Shown: in pieces, positions 45,492-54,475 of the stretch
Layout: every line of letters begins with the position of its first letter
How positions within the stretch are numbered: the first letter of the stretch is position 1
DNA from: an uncultured Paracoccaceae bacterium
Lineage (GTDB): Bacteria; Pseudomonadota; Alphaproteobacteria; Rhodobacterales; Rhodobacteraceae
Assembly (NCBI GenBank): GCA_947498415.1
Contig: CANMKB010000001.1
Coordinates: 310,001-374,000 of the forward strand
DNA length: 64,000 nucleotides
Direction of reading: 5' to 3'
Position numbers and translations under genes: made by a program
Notes under the pieces: model-generated
The model's database searches: none
What the model saw: only the letters and a program-made list of their open reading frames with translations
Told to the model about the DNA's origin: nothing

Positions 45492-46239
45492 CACGTTCAT
45501 GGAGCAGTTCCCCTTAATCCAAGAAAACGCTTGGAACATCATGGTTGTTTTTGTGCGCACGAGCACAATCGTTGCACTTATGCCCGGGTTTGGCGAAATG
45601 GTCATACCAGCACGCGTGAAACTGATCGTTGCGTTCATGTATTCAATAATCACGTATTCATTTTTGGATCCGTCAGACCCTTCAACTGCATCAGGGCTAA
45701 AGGTTTTTTTTACAGAATTCGCAATCGGATTTACGTTTGGTGTTGGGCTGCGCGGGTTCGTTTTTGCAATTCAAACTGCAGGGTCGATTGCTGCGAACGT
45801 TTCATCCTTGGCTCAGCTGTTTAACAGCGCTGGAGAACAACAGCAGCCGATCATGGCAAACGTTTTGTACTTAGCCGCCATAACGTTGCTTTTTGTGGTT
45901 GGCACCCACGTCACTTTTGCCGAATACATTCTTGCCTCCTACACGGCCTTTCCCATCGGGCAGCACATTCCCGTTGCCGAGACGAGCCAATGGGGCATCG
46001 CGCATTTGAACGAAAGTTTCAACTTAGCCTTTCGATTAGCGGCGCCTTTCGTACTTCTTTCGATGCTCTACAACATCACAATTGGCGTGATTAACAAGGC
46101 CATGCCACAGCTGATGGTCGTCCTTATCGGGGCGCCATTTATCACCGGCGCAAGCGTTTTCTTACTCGCCATTTCAGCACCGTTTCTCCTGTCTGTTTGG
46201 TTAGACAGTATTAACACATTCATGAAATCGCCGTTTTAG
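45454..46239 (+). CDS. fliR: Flagellar export gate protein FliR
   Basis: A roughly 261-residue FliR with about six membrane helices. Diagnostic pieces are VRTSTIVALMPGFGEMVIPARVK, LRGFVFAIQTAGSIAANVSSLAQ, and VINKAMPQLMVVLIGAP. The start is uncertain: ATG 45454 (overlapping flhA, with GGACGAG before it) and ATG 45499 (after the flhA stop, closer to the usual length) are both possible, as is TTG 45445. flhB follows after 8 nt with a TAGGAGA ribosome binding site. Confidence 0.92.
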   Translation: MRALPLSELLRPSTFMEQFPLIQENAWNIMVVFVRTSTIVALMPGFGEMVIPARVKLIVAFMYSIITYSFLDPSDPSTASGLKVFFTEFAIGFTFGVGLRGFVFAIQTAGSIAANVSSLAQLFNSAGEQQQPIMANVLYLAAITLLFVVGTHVTFAEYILASYTAFPIGQHIPVAETSQWGIAHLNESFNLAFRLAAPFVLLSMLYNITIGVINKAMPQLMVVLIGAPFITGASVFLLAISAPFLLSVWLDSINTFMKSPF

Positions 46240-46247
46240 GAGAATGC

Positions 46248-47321
46248 ATGAGCGACACCCATTCAGATGAAAAACCATACCCCCCCACGCCGCAAAAGTT
46301 AAAAAAGGCGAGGGACAAAGGCGAGGTCGCTCGATCAATCGATCTTACGACTGCTGCAAGCTACTTGGGCCTTTTGGTGGCACTTGCCACTCTCGGGCCA
46401 ACAACTTTGTCGCAATTTGGGAACTTCGCCCAGGGATTGCTGCGTTCATCTGCGGTTCAGTTTGAAAAACAATCTTTGACCCCAATCTTGAAGACAACGA
46501 TGTGGAAAACGGCAGAGATATTCGCTCCCTGGTTCGTCATATCAGCCGTATTTGTTTTGATCTTACTGATTGGGAAACGCGCAATTGTTTTTACGCCGTC
46601 GAAATTACAGTTCAAAGGCAATCGGATAAACCCAGTTGAAAACGCCAAAAACAAATATGGTCGAAGTGGCCTGTTTGAATTTGCGAAAAGCTTTACAAAA
46701 CTCTTGGTATTTTGTGTTTGTCTCGCCCTGTTCCTTTCCAGCAATACCCAACAAATCGTGGGAAGCAGCGCGTTATCTGCACACGGCGCAATCGCGATGC
46801 AGCTCGAAACTGTGTTACGGCTCGTATCTGTGGTCGTAATAGTCGCCATCATCATCGGCGCCATTGATTACATTTGGCAGTATGGTGAGCATCTTCGAAA
46901 AAATAGAATGACCCACAAAGAACTGATGGATGAATCCAAAGAGTCCGAAGGCGACCCAGAGCTCAAGCAAAAGCGGCGTCAAAAAGCTCAGGAAGTCGCA
47001 ACTTCTCAGTTGATGACAGAGATCCCCAATGCAGATGTGATCATTGTAAATCCAACCCACTATGCGGTTGCGTTAAAATGGGAGCGCGACAAACCCGAAG
47101 CACCACGCTGCATCGCAAAAGGGGTCGATGAAATCGCTAAGCGTATCCGGCAAGTGGCCCAAGAAAATGCCGTTCCAATTCATAGTGATCCACCTATCGC
47201 CCGCGCACTTTTTTCAGATCTGAAAATCGGGCAGGAAATTCAACTTCAGCATTATCAGGCGGTCGCTGCTGCAATCAGATTTGCTGATAATATGAAGAAC
47301 AAGCGATGGAGCACAGGGTGA
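46248..47321 (+). CDS. flhB: Flagellar export switch protein FlhB
   Basis: A 357-residue FlhB. The N-terminus EKPYPPTPQKLKKARDKGEVARS is typical, followed by four membrane helices. The autocleavage motif NPTH is present at N268-H271 within NADVIIVNPTHYAVAL, so substrate-specificity switching with FliK should be normal. It overlaps the next gene by 16 nt. Confidence 0.97.
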   Translation: MSDTHSDEKPYPPTPQKLKKARDKGEVARSIDLTTAASYLGLLVALATLGPTTLSQFGNFAQGLLRSSAVQFEKQSLTPILKTTMWKTAEIFAPWFVISAVFVLILLIGKRAIVFTPSKLQFKGNRINPVENAKNKYGRSGLFEFAKSFTKLLVFCVCLALFLSSNTQQIVGSSALSAHGAIAMQLETVLRLVSVVVIVAIIIGAIDYIWQYGEHLRKNRMTHKELMDESKESEGDPELKQKRRQKAQEVATSQLMTEIPNADVIIVNPTHYAVALKWERDKPEAPRCIAKGVDEIAKRIRQVAQENAVPIHSDPPIARALFSDLKIGQEIQLQHYQAVAAAIRFADNMKNKRWSTG

Positions 47322-47698
47322 AGTCTCGCGACCTGAAATCTCTTGTACATCTCAGCAATATTACTTTTGACGCAAAACAAATGTCTCTTGCGCATATTGG
47401 CCGGCGCGAGCGTGAATTGCGAAACCGACTTTCGCAACTGTCGGCGCAAGAGGCCGCAGCGCGTGCAAAAATCAACGATGATGTCTTAAATCGCTCGGGG
47501 GCAATTCTAAACTGGGAAAGATGGGTGGCCACATCACGCGGGCGACTAAACGCTGAACTTGCAAGACTTTTGGCGCAACGAGAAATCACCAAAGCCGAAC
47601 TTCGCAAAGACTTTGGCCGATTGCAGGCCTCAAAAGAACTTCTCGCCAAAGAAGAGGATCGCGAGCGGCGTTTATCACACAGGCGCAAGCAAGTCTGA
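47306..47698 (+). CDS. Charged coiled-coil protein after flhB, possible FliJ
   Basis: A 130-residue, strongly charged, nearly all-helical protein, overlapping the end of flhB. Regions such as RERELRNRLSQLSAQEAAARAKI and LNAELARLLAQREITKAELR look like an antiparallel coiled coil. That shape and size fit FliJ, the stalk of the export ATPase, which is otherwise missing from the cluster; fliI stands alone at 52325. FliJ is poorly conserved, so this is an inference from size, fold and place. It ends 1 nt from the convergent fliL2 gene. Confidence 0.5.
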   Translation: MEHRVKSRDLKSLVHLSNITFDAKQMSLAHIGRRERELRNRLSQLSAQEAAARAKINDDVLNRSGAILNWERWVATSRGRLNAELARLLAQREITKAELRKDFGRLQASKELLAKEEDRERRLSHRRKQV

Positions 47699-47699
47699 G

Positions 47700-48200
47700 C
47701 TATACATCCTGGCGTGCAATATCTTGAATTAACACGTCAGTTACAACTTCACCCAAGACGAATTGCGAGGTTTCAAACAGGGTTTTACGTAATCTATCAA
47801 GGGTCAAAGTATCGGTGAATGCGCCGTTGAAACCACCCAGGTTCGCGTGATCAAACATCACCTGTAAAAAGGCATCCCGCAGCTTAGGTTCGCGTGCGAA
47901 AACCACTTCTTTTTGCCCGGCCTCAACTTCAAGGCTAAGTGAAATGACAACCAAAGACGCCACAACTTCGTTTTGAACAACCGGAATGACGAACTGGTTG
48001 TTCATTTTGACAAACTCACGCGTCGCGATTTCCTCTTCGGTCGGCGCTGGTTTTTCTTTGGGCTTTTTTTCAGCCACATGCTCTGCGTCCCCACAAGGAT
48101 GCAGCTCGACAACTTCGGTTGGCTTTTGAGTGGCAAGCCCTGCGCCGACTCCGGCGCCTACACCCAATACGAGTAAAATAACTGGAAGGAGAAACTTCAT
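47700..48200 (-). CDS. Second FliL-family protein
   Basis: A 166-residue FliL-like protein with an N-terminal helix (LLPVILLVLGVGAGVGAG), a charged spacer, and a FliL domain (VIPVVQNEVVASLVVISLSLEV, RKTLFETSQFVLGEVVTDVL). It differs much from FliL at 38030, so it is a divergent paralogue and not a recent copy. It ends the minus-strand operon after flgH. Possible roles are a second stator-ring component or support of the outer rings; the sequence does not decide. Confidence 0.82.
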   Translation of the reverse strand: MKFLLPVILLVLGVGAGVGAGLATQKPTEVVELHPCGDAEHVAEKKPKEKPAPTEEEIATREFVKMNNQFVIPVVQNEVVASLVVISLSLEVEAGQKEVVFAREPKLRDAFLQVMFDHANLGGFNGAFTDTLTLDRLRKTLFETSQFVLGEVVTDVLIQDIARQDV

Positions 48201-48209
48201 AAGAACCTC

Positions 48210-48944
48210 TTAAAACGGAAGAACATTGTCTAAAATTTGGTGCCCGACACGTGGTTGCTGCATATCCGAGATATGCCCACGCCCGCCGTAAGAGACCCGC
48301 GCTGATGCAATCTTGTCGTAAGTGATTTCGTTGCGACGCGAGATGTCTTCTGGACGAACAAAACCCGTTACGTAAAGTTCGCGTAGCTCATTGTTGACCC
48401 GCACCTCTTGCAAACCAGAAATCGAAAGAACGCCATTTGGCAGTTCCTCAACAACCGTTGCAGCAATGCGAAGTGCCAGCTTTTCCTTTCGCGAAACGCT
48501 GCCGTCTCCTTGTGTGGAACTCGACGAATTCAAACCAACGGCTTCATCCAAGCTCGCGCCTTCGGGCAGATCCCGATTAATCCGCTGTGGAATCCCGAAC
48601 AATTGAGGGATCGATAAGCTTTCAGATCCGCTGCGAGATCGAGATGTCGCGTTGGAAATCTCAGCTTTTTCATCAATTTCAATCACCACTGTTAGGATGT
48701 CGCCACGATCCATAGCGCGGCGATCCCCAAGCAACGAACTTCTTTGACGGCTCCATAGCGAAGCATTTTCGTGAAATCGTTGTTTCTGTACATACTTTGG
48801 AAGGCCAGGTGACAACATCGCCACATGCTCTCGTGTTTGCGCGGTCTCAGAGAACTCAGGGGCTTTTCCAATATGCTCTAGCCCTCCACAGGCAGAAAGA
48901 GACAGAGCAAATGAAGCAATTAAGGTTAGAGATAATTTCGACAT
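48210..48944 (-). CDS. flgH: Flagellar L-ring protein FlgH
   Basis: A 244-residue outer-membrane lipoprotein forming the L ring. The signal peptide ends in the lipobox LSAC. The core has ASLWSRQRSSLLGDRRAMDRGD, VVIEIDEKAEISNATS and the RNEITYDKIASARVSYGGRG end. ATG 48944 follows TTGAGGTC; the frame is open 16 codons further. It overlaps or abuts flgA within 8 nt. Confidence 0.95.
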   Translation of the reverse strand: MSKLSLTLIASFALSLSACGGLEHIGKAPEFSETAQTREHVAMLSPGLPKYVQKQRFHENASLWSRQRSSLLGDRRAMDRGDILTVVIEIDEKAEISNATSRSRSGSESLSIPQLFGIPQRINRDLPEGASLDEAVGLNSSSSTQGDGSVSRKEKLALRIAATVVEELPNGVLSISGLQEVRVNNELRELYVTGFVRPEDISRRNEITYDKIASARVSYGGRGHISDMQQPRVGHQILDNVLPF

Positions 48945-48951
48945 AAAGACC

Positions 48952-49371
48952 TCAATTCCACACATGCACAGAGCGGTCTGCCTGCACGACACCAGAAACC
49001 GTTGTTCGTGAACTCAGGTTCATCACGCGCAATGTTTCACCAACCGCAGCCCGCCCCAAGGAACGCCCTTCTGTGCTGATTTTCAGGCCCGTGCTTTGAT
49101 AAACCAGTTCAACGATCTGATTACGTTCAATCAACGCCGGGGCGCCGACATCCTGTACGCGGATCGGTCGCCCTGGATACAAAGCCACCCGTGCCTCTAG
49201 GCCAATCACCTCTTCTGGTATTGAAAATGCCCCTGCTATGGTCGAACCATTGACCCGCACAGCATCTGATGTGATCACACTTTTGGCCCGTATCACACGA
49301 AGCGGCACCACCGTATCGGCGACCGCTGCCTCACTGACCAAGCAAAATGCAAGCCCTAACACCAACCGCAT
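48952..49371 (-). CDS. flgA: P-ring assembly chaperone FlgA
   Basis: A 139-residue exported protein (signal to about residue 18) with the SAF-type C-terminal fold: LYPGRPIRVQDVGAPALIERNQIVELVYQ is split by the usual family loop, and the end reads VSGVVQADRSVHVWN. FlgA chaperones FlgI in the periplasm. It is at the short end of the family, common in this order. Its start shares a base with the flgG stop. Confidence 0.9.
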   Translation of the reverse strand: MRLVLGLAFCLVSEAAVADTVVPLRVIRAKSVITSDAVRVNGSTIAGAFSIPEEVIGLEARVALYPGRPIRVQDVGAPALIERNQIVELVYQSTGLKISTEGRSLGRAAVGETLRVMNLSSRTTVSGVVQADRSVHVWN

Positions 49372-50156
49372 CAGCGTACCTGAACCGTTGCACCCAGCAT
49401 TTGGTCCGCTGCCGAAATGACTTTGGCGTTCAGCTCGTAACCTCGTTGCGCTTCGATCAATTCGGTCACTTCGCGCACGGCATCAACTGAACTGTCTTCA
49501 AGATAGCCTTGCCGCAGTGTCCCCAACCCGTCGCTGCCCGGCGTAGAAACCAGCGCATTTCCCGACGCTTCGGTGGGTAAAAACAAATTGCTTCCAAGCG
49601 CTTCAAGGCCCTTGGCATTTGCAAATCCTGCCATGCTGAATTGCCCCAGCAATTGGGCCTCTACCGTATCTTGAAAATAAGCGTACATTTCGCCATCGGC
49701 ATTAATAGAGATACTGCGCACATCAGAGGGCACCACAATTTCAGGGGCGACCGGATATCCATCAGATGTCACGACCAATCCTTCGGCATTGCGCTTTAGC
49801 GCACCATCTCTTGTGTAAGCCGCTTGCCCAGAGGGCAGGCTCACTTCAAGATACCCTGCCCCTTCGATCGCAACATCAAGATTGCCCCCAGTTTGCGACA
49901 AAGAACCTTGCGAAAGTTTAACGGAAACGGCTGCTGGCCTTACGCCTAAGCCAAGTTGAACACCAGTGGGCAAAATGGTTCCGTCCGCCGCATTGACCGA
50001 CCCGGGGCGCGTCACTTGTTGATAATGGAGATCAGCAAATTCGGCCCTGCGCGCATTGTAACCAGTGGTCGACATATTCGCGAGGTTGTTTGAAATTGTC
50101 TCGACCCGCATTTGCTGGGCGCTCATACCTGTCGCGGCTATCTTTAAAGCTCTCAT
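49371..50156 (-). CDS. flgG: Distal rod protein FlgG
   Basis: A 261-residue distal rod subunit, the usual length. The N-terminus RALKIAATGMSAQQMRVETI with NNLANMSTTGYNARR and the C-terminus TELIEAQRGYELNAKVI are diagnostic. GCAGGAGCGATCG is the ribosome binding site. It lies between flgF and flgA. Confidence 0.97.
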   Translation of the reverse strand: MRALKIAATGMSAQQMRVETISNNLANMSTTGYNARRAEFADLHYQQVTRPGSVNAADGTILPTGVQLGLGVRPAAVSVKLSQGSLSQTGGNLDVAIEGAGYLEVSLPSGQAAYTRDGALKRNAEGLVVTSDGYPVAPEIVVPSDVRSISINADGEMYAYFQDTVEAQLLGQFSMAGFANAKGLEALGSNLFLPTEASGNALVSTPGSDGLGTLRQGYLEDSSVDAVREVTELIEAQRGYELNAKVISAADQMLGATVQVR

Positions 50157-50168
50157 CGATCGCTCCTG

Positions 50169-50885
50169 CTATCGGCTCATGAAACTTTGCAGTGCATTCC
50201 GCACGCGTTCGTTTTCAGATTCTAGGAAACTTTGACCCATCTCATATGCCCTCTGAACTTCGATCATCCGAGACACTTGAAGAATGGCGTTTACATTGGA
50301 TCCTTCCAAGAATCCTTGCTTAACACGGCCAGACAAAGCGGCCTCAACACCGCCAGGTGCGTCCAATAGCACGCCATCCTGGCGTGACAATTCGGTGGGG
50401 TCCACCGGTTCAAAGAGGCCAAGCTGACCAATCAATCGGCCACCGTCACTAATTGTGCCATCCTCTGAAACAGACACACTATTCGCATCTGGAGGGATGA
50501 AAATAGGGGCTTCCCCTGCATCAAGAACGGGATAGCCATCCGGCGTCACCAAGTCGCCGGCATTGTTCGGTGAAAACACGCCTGCACGCGTCAACCGGGG
50601 GCCCTGCGGAGTTTGCACAAGGAAGTACCCATCTCCTTCAATCGCAAAATCAAAGGTACCGTCGGTTTGCGTTAAACTGCCTTGCGTTTCCGATGTAAGT
50701 GATATGTTTGCCGAAGCCATAGACAGGGATTCAGCCCCGTCAATACGACGAACAAATTCTGAAAAAACAACACCTTGTTGCCGGTATCCGGTTGTCGCAG
50801 CATTCGCGATATTGTTCGCGATGACATCTATTTCACGCATCAATCCCATCTGCCGGGACAGCGTTGTGTAGCTACCTGCGTCCAA
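50169..50885 (-). CDS. flgF: Proximal rod protein FlgF
   Basis: A 238-residue rod protein of the FlgF type, beginning YTTLSRQMGLMREIDVIANN and containing ATTGYRQQGVVFSEF; the C-terminal helix reads SRMIEVQRAYEMGQSF. The start is TTG 50885 after GGAGGCTGAA. It is 1 nt from the fliQ stop. Confidence 0.93.
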   Translation of the reverse strand: MDAGSYTTLSRQMGLMREIDVIANNIANAATTGYRQQGVVFSEFVRRIDGAESLSMASANISLTSETQGSLTQTDGTFDFAIEGDGYFLVQTPQGPRLTRAGVFSPNNAGDLVTPDGYPVLDAGEAPIFIPPDANSVSVSEDGTISDGGRLIGQLGLFEPVDPTELSRQDGVLLDAPGGVEAALSGRVKQGFLEGSNVNAILQVSRMIEVQRAYEMGQSFLESENERVRNALQSFMSR

Positions 50886-50886
50886 T

Positions 50887-51156
50887 TCAGCCTCCTACAA
50901 TCAGTGGAATAAGTTGGTTTTGGAATAGTGCGACGAGGCTTGCGGTCATAAAATCCATCGACACCCAGAACACTGCAACAATGGCCAAAAGCTTGGGAAC
51001 AAAGGTCAGCGTTAGTTCTTGAATGGAAGTGAGTGCTTGGAACAAACCAATGGCCAACCCAGCCACCAAAGCGACCGTCAGGGTTGGTGCTGCAATCAGC
51101 CCTCCAACCCACAAGGAATGGCGCAAGGTGTCATAGAATTCGGCCTCGTTCATCAT
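50887..51156 (-). CDS. fliQ: Flagellar export gate protein FliQ
   Basis: An 89-residue protein with two membrane helices, the standard FliQ layout. Conserved parts are FYDTLRHSLWVGGLIAAPTL, VGLFQALTSIQELTLTFVPK and a hydrophobic second helix. Its start overlaps the fliE stop by one base. Confidence 0.94.
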   Translation of the reverse strand: MMNEAEFYDTLRHSLWVGGLIAAPTLTVALVAGLAIGLFQALTSIQELTLTFVPKLLAIVAVFWVSMDFMTASLVALFQNQLIPLIVGG

Positions 51157-51443
51157 CAGACAGGCATCCGCAAAATTTCTTGATAGGCCTCAACCACACG
51201 GTCACGTATGGTTACCGCAGTTTCCACGGCCAACTCCGCCTGAGACAAAGCAAGCACCATAGAATGCGGATCCCCCTTCCCCGTCATTGACGCTATTGAA
51301 GCTGCTTCTGCGGTTTGTACTGAATTCACTAGATCCGAGACCGTCTCTCGGAAAAATCGACCACCATCAGAAACATTTTGTGGATGGGTTGCCGGCCGTG
51401 ACGCAGAATATCCTTGCGCGGCCTTTAGGGCGCTTAAATTCAT
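51156..51443 (-). CDS. fliE: MS ring-rod adaptor FliE
   Basis: A 95-residue FliE. The C-terminal half LALSQAELAVETAVTIRDRVV with AYQEILRMPV is the family signature; the N-terminus is variable. FliE links FliF to the first rod proteins. It sits between flgC and fliQ. Confidence 0.92.
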   Translation of the reverse strand: MNLSALKAAQGYSASRPATHPQNVSDGGRFFRETVSDLVNSVQTAEAASIASMTGKGDPHSMVLALSQAELAVETAVTIRDRVVEAYQEILRMPV

Positions 51444-51463
51444 GCGTATCTCCTTTCTGGTGA

Positions 51464-51838
51464 TTAACGACGAAGTATATCAATCAATGACGCACTCATT
51501 TGGCGCGTTTGTTCAAAAACCTTTAAGTTCGCCTCATACGAACGCTGCGCTTCGCGAGCGTCTGCAATTTCAACAAGCAAATTTACATTCGATCCAAAGT
51601 AGTGACCGCTTTCATCTGCAAGCGGATGGTTGGGATCAAAATGTTTGATCCCTTCAGCATCGTCCAAAGACATATTGCCAACCCGCACGCCTTCCTTGGC
51701 TTGCTGAAACGAAATCGTTTTCCGGCGATACCCTGGCGTATCTGCGTTTGCGATATTTTCTGACAAATGCCGAAGGCGTGTCGCCTGAGCCCGAAGGCCA
51801 CTCGCAGTTGCCCCTAAAGCTTGAGTGAGATCAGTCAT
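51464..51838 (-). CDS. flgC: Proximal rod protein FlgC
   Basis: A 124-residue rod protein, beginning with ASGLRAQATRLRHLSENIANADTPGYRRK-type residues and ending with the DAREAQRSYEANLKVFEQTR helix. It overlaps nothing but follows flgB by 15 nt in the same operon. Confidence 0.94.
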   Translation of the reverse strand: MTDLTQALGATASGLRAQATRLRHLSENIANADTPGYRRKTISFQQAKEGVRVGNMSLDDAEGIKHFDPNHPLADESGHYFGSNVNLLVEIADAREAQRSYEANLKVFEQTRQMSASLIDILRR

Positions 51839-51853
51839 GATTTAACCTTCTGG

Positions 51854-52243
51854 TTATCGACGCCCAAGTGACAGGCGGAGTAAATTAAGAGAAGAACGAT
51901 AGATCGCCAGCGCTCGGTCATGTTGTTGTTTGGTATCAACCGATCGCAGCATTTCTTCCTCAAGAGAGACAGAATTGCCGTTGGGGTCAGTTGAAATCCG
52001 ACGATCACTTTGAATGATGTGATCTGCACTCAAAGACGCATTTAAATGCCTTGAGCGTGTTGAACCGCTTAGATGGTTCTGGCGCCTATCTGCCTCAAGG
52101 AACATCTCAAACCGCACGACCTGTTTGGCCGCAAAACCCGGTGTGTCTGCATTTGCCAAATTATGAGATACGACATTTTGCCTTACGGCTGCGTATTCAG
52201 CCAATGCTTGTGCCGTCTTAAAAACATTCAAGTTGTTAAACAT
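51854..52243 (-). CDS. flgB: Proximal rod protein FlgB
   Basis: A 129-residue rod protein with NVFKTAQALAEYAAVRQNVV followed by SHNLANADTPGFAAKQ. ATG 52243 follows GAGGGAGAAGC, a good ribosome binding site; the frame is open 10 codons more. It is the first gene of the long minus-strand operon flgB-flgC-fliE-fliQ-flgF-flgG-flgA-flgH-fliL2 and is divergent from fliI. Confidence 0.93.
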   Translation of the reverse strand: MFNNLNVFKTAQALAEYAAVRQNVVSHNLANADTPGFAAKQVVRFEMFLEADRRQNHLSGSTRSRHLNASLSADHIIQSDRRISTDPNGNSVSLEEEMLRSVDTKQQHDRALAIYRSSLNLLRLSLGRR

Positions 52244-52265
52244 CGGGGCTTCTCCCTCGTGTGCA

Positions 52266-52280
52266 TAAAGCAAGGCTTAA
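52266..52280 (+). promoter_or_regulatory. Weak CtrA-type half-site pair before fliI
   Basis: TAAA-N7-TTAA, one mismatch in the first half, followed by CC. It ends 44 nt before the fliI start. The spacing fits the other flagellar operons, though the match alone is weak. Confidence 0.3.
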
Positions 52281-52324
52281 CCCCGATTCCTTTAGAAATT
52301 CTTTCAGGACTTAAGGAGTACGAG

Positions 52325-53671
52325 ATGCCAAATGACTTTAAGCAACGGATAGACACTGCACTTGCGGAGACTAAAAACCCGAAACGGATCGGCCGAGTTA
52401 CCTCCATTGAAGGCAATCTTTTAAAGGTGAGTGGGCTAGAAACGGTGTCTAAAATTGGTGACCAGGTCGTAGTTTCGCTCGGCGACGATACGGAAATCGG
52501 CGGCGAAATAGTTCAAATGCATCAGAAATTAGTATCTGTTCTTCCAGAGGGATCGGCCGATGGCATGTCGATCAATTCGATTGTTGCGCTAAAAGGGCGG
52601 ACATCGATTTGCCCTGACGATAGCTGGCTAGGTCGGGTGATCGATCCAAACGGGCACCCAATCGACGGTTTCCCGCTATTGGGTGGTCGCAAACCAGTTG
52701 ATCCACTCGCACCGCCTCCACCGGCGGCAAGCCGCCGCGCGCTAGGTCGACGTTTGAATTCTAGGCTCGCGGTATTCAACACCTTATTGCCAATTGTCAG
52801 AGGGCAAAGATTAGGTCTGTTTGCCGGATCTGGTGTCGGAAAATCCAGCCTTCTCGGCAACCTCGCAATCAACTTAGAAGCCGACGTGGTCGTGCTCGCT
52901 TTGATTGGAGAACGAGGCCGAGAAGTCAGAGATTTTGTGGTCAATGTCCTGGGCGAGCAGGCCATGAAAAGGACTGTTGTCGTCGCGGCGACCTCTGACC
53001 AACCACCTGCAATGCGCATGCGATGTGCACATTCAGCGATGGGAATAGCAGAGTATTTTCGGGATTCAGGCAAACAGGTTTTGTTTTTGGCCGACTCGAT
53101 CACACGTTTTGCGAATGCCCATAGAGAGATCGCCATATCTTCGGGTGAAAACGCGACGCTCAATGGCTATCCGGCCTCTACAACGCAAGCGATTATGACT
53201 TTGTGCGAACGCGCTGGGCCAGGGTCAAACAATCAAGGCGACATAACTGCAATTTTTTCAGTGTTGGTTGCCGGTTCGGACATGGAGGAACCGATCTCAG
53301 ATACGTTACGAGGCGTTCTAGACGGGCACATAATCCTTGATCGTGAAATTGCAGAACGTGGAAGATTTCCGGCCATTGATGTATTGAGATCTGTCTCCAG
53401 AAGTTTGCCCCGCGCAGCTTCTGCCGAGGAAAACAATGTGATCGCGCAAGCACGTCTCCTACTTGGGTCATATGAACGTTCAGAGGCGATGGTGAAAGCT
53501 GGGCTTTACTCAGCAGGCAATGATGTAACTCTAGATATCGCGGTGCAGGCTTGGCCGGATCTAGATGCCTTTGTTTCCCGGCAAGAAGACGGGCAAATCA
53601 AAGACAGCTTTGACAAACTGAAATTGATACTTCGGCGTGCGGGTAGTGGAAACGATTTGGTCTCTGGGTAA
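52325..53671 (+). CDS. fliI: Flagellar export ATPase FliI
   Basis: A 448-residue ATPase related to the F1 beta subunit. Walker A is GLFAGSGVGKSSLLGNL and Walker B lies in VLFLADSITRFANAHRE; LIGERGREVRDFV and RGRFPAIDVLRSVSR are also typical. ATG 52325 follows TTAAGGAGT, which fixes the start despite a longer open frame. It stands alone on the plus strand, without an adjacent fliJ. Confidence 0.97.
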   Translation: MPNDFKQRIDTALAETKNPKRIGRVTSIEGNLLKVSGLETVSKIGDQVVVSLGDDTEIGGEIVQMHQKLVSVLPEGSADGMSINSIVALKGRTSICPDDSWLGRVIDPNGHPIDGFPLLGGRKPVDPLAPPPPAASRRALGRRLNSRLAVFNTLLPIVRGQRLGLFAGSGVGKSSLLGNLAINLEADVVVLALIGERGREVRDFVVNVLGEQAMKRTVVVAATSDQPPAMRMRCAHSAMGIAEYFRDSGKQVLFLADSITRFANAHREIAISSGENATLNGYPASTTQAIMTLCERAGPGSNNQGDITAIFSVLVAGSDMEEPISDTLRGVLDGHIILDREIAERGRFPAIDVLRSVSRSLPRAASAEENNVIAQARLLLGSYERSEAMVKAGLYSAGNDVTLDIAVQAWPDLDAFVSRQEDGQIKDSFDKLKLILRRAGSGNDLVSG

Positions 53672-53680
53672 AGGCACTAT

Positions 53681-54475
53681 TCAACCCAAACCACCCAAAA
53701 GCTGTAGCGCAATCTGACTAGAGTTCAGCGTTTGGATGGTTGAAACCTCTTTCATTAGTAGAAATCTCTGAACGAGCTCGTCGCGCCGGTTTTCATCAGA
53801 AAATTCCGTAATCTCGTTAAAGCCAAAGGTCTTTTCCGCCTGATTTTGAAAGATTCCAAGTTGCTGATCAATATCGAGTTTTCCGATAGATTCTGGAAGA
53901 CCCAACGCAACCTCCACTACATTTCGCAGAGGTGGGTTTCCCATAATTGTAAACCACATGGCATCATTCGACATTTTCTCTTGCGACAACTCTTCCAGTT
54001 CACGGTCCGCATTCATTGACAGTCGAAAGTCATCGTTCTGCAGACCAACTGCTTTTTCAAAACCGCGCGTTTTAAAGCGAACAATGATATCTTCAATGAT
54101 GTCAGTTTTAGTTGATGGTTCTTTTGCGTTTATTAGCGGCTCAACAGCCTCAACAAAGGCGGAATATTGTTTGTTGGCCAGCCTGTTAGAAAGCGCATCT
54201 GGTGAAAAACTTCCATCATCAAGCAATTGCTTCACAAATGCTTTGCTATTGATATCGTCTTCCAGTCCAAATGCGCCGAGAACCACACTTAGCAAGCGAC
54301 GATCAGACACCAAATTTTCAGATGAGGAAATATTAGTGGCATTTTCTCGAAAGTAATCGACATCATTTTGTACAATTGGGGCGTTTACAAAAGCCTCCTT
54401 TTGTTTGTCCGCAATACGGTCAAAGAACACCCAGCCTGCATATCCGGCCGATGGAACAATCGGTTGGAAACTCAT
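53681..54475 (-). CDS. DUF1217 flagellar-cluster protein
   Basis: A 264-residue DUF1217 protein, frequent next to flbT in alphaproteobacterial flagellar clusters. Hallmarks are KQKEAFVNAPIVQNDVDYFREN, LVSDRRLLSVVLGAFGLEDD, and RFKTRGFEKAVGLQNDDFR, with the repeated helical pattern of the family. There is no signal peptide. Its start overlaps the flbT stop by 4 nt. Function is not established; its place suggests a part in hook or filament assembly. Confidence 0.85.
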   Translation of the reverse strand: MSFQPIVPSAGYAGWVFFDRIADKQKEAFVNAPIVQNDVDYFRENATNISSSENLVSDRRLLSVVLGAFGLEDDINSKAFVKQLLDDGSFSPDALSNRLANKQYSAFVEAVEPLINAKEPSTKTDIIEDIIVRFKTRGFEKAVGLQNDDFRLSMNADRELEELSQEKMSNDAMWFTIMGNPPLRNVVEVALGLPESIGKLDIDQQLGIFQNQAEKTFGFNEITEFSDENRRDELVQRFLLMKEVSTIQTLNSSQIALQLLGGLG

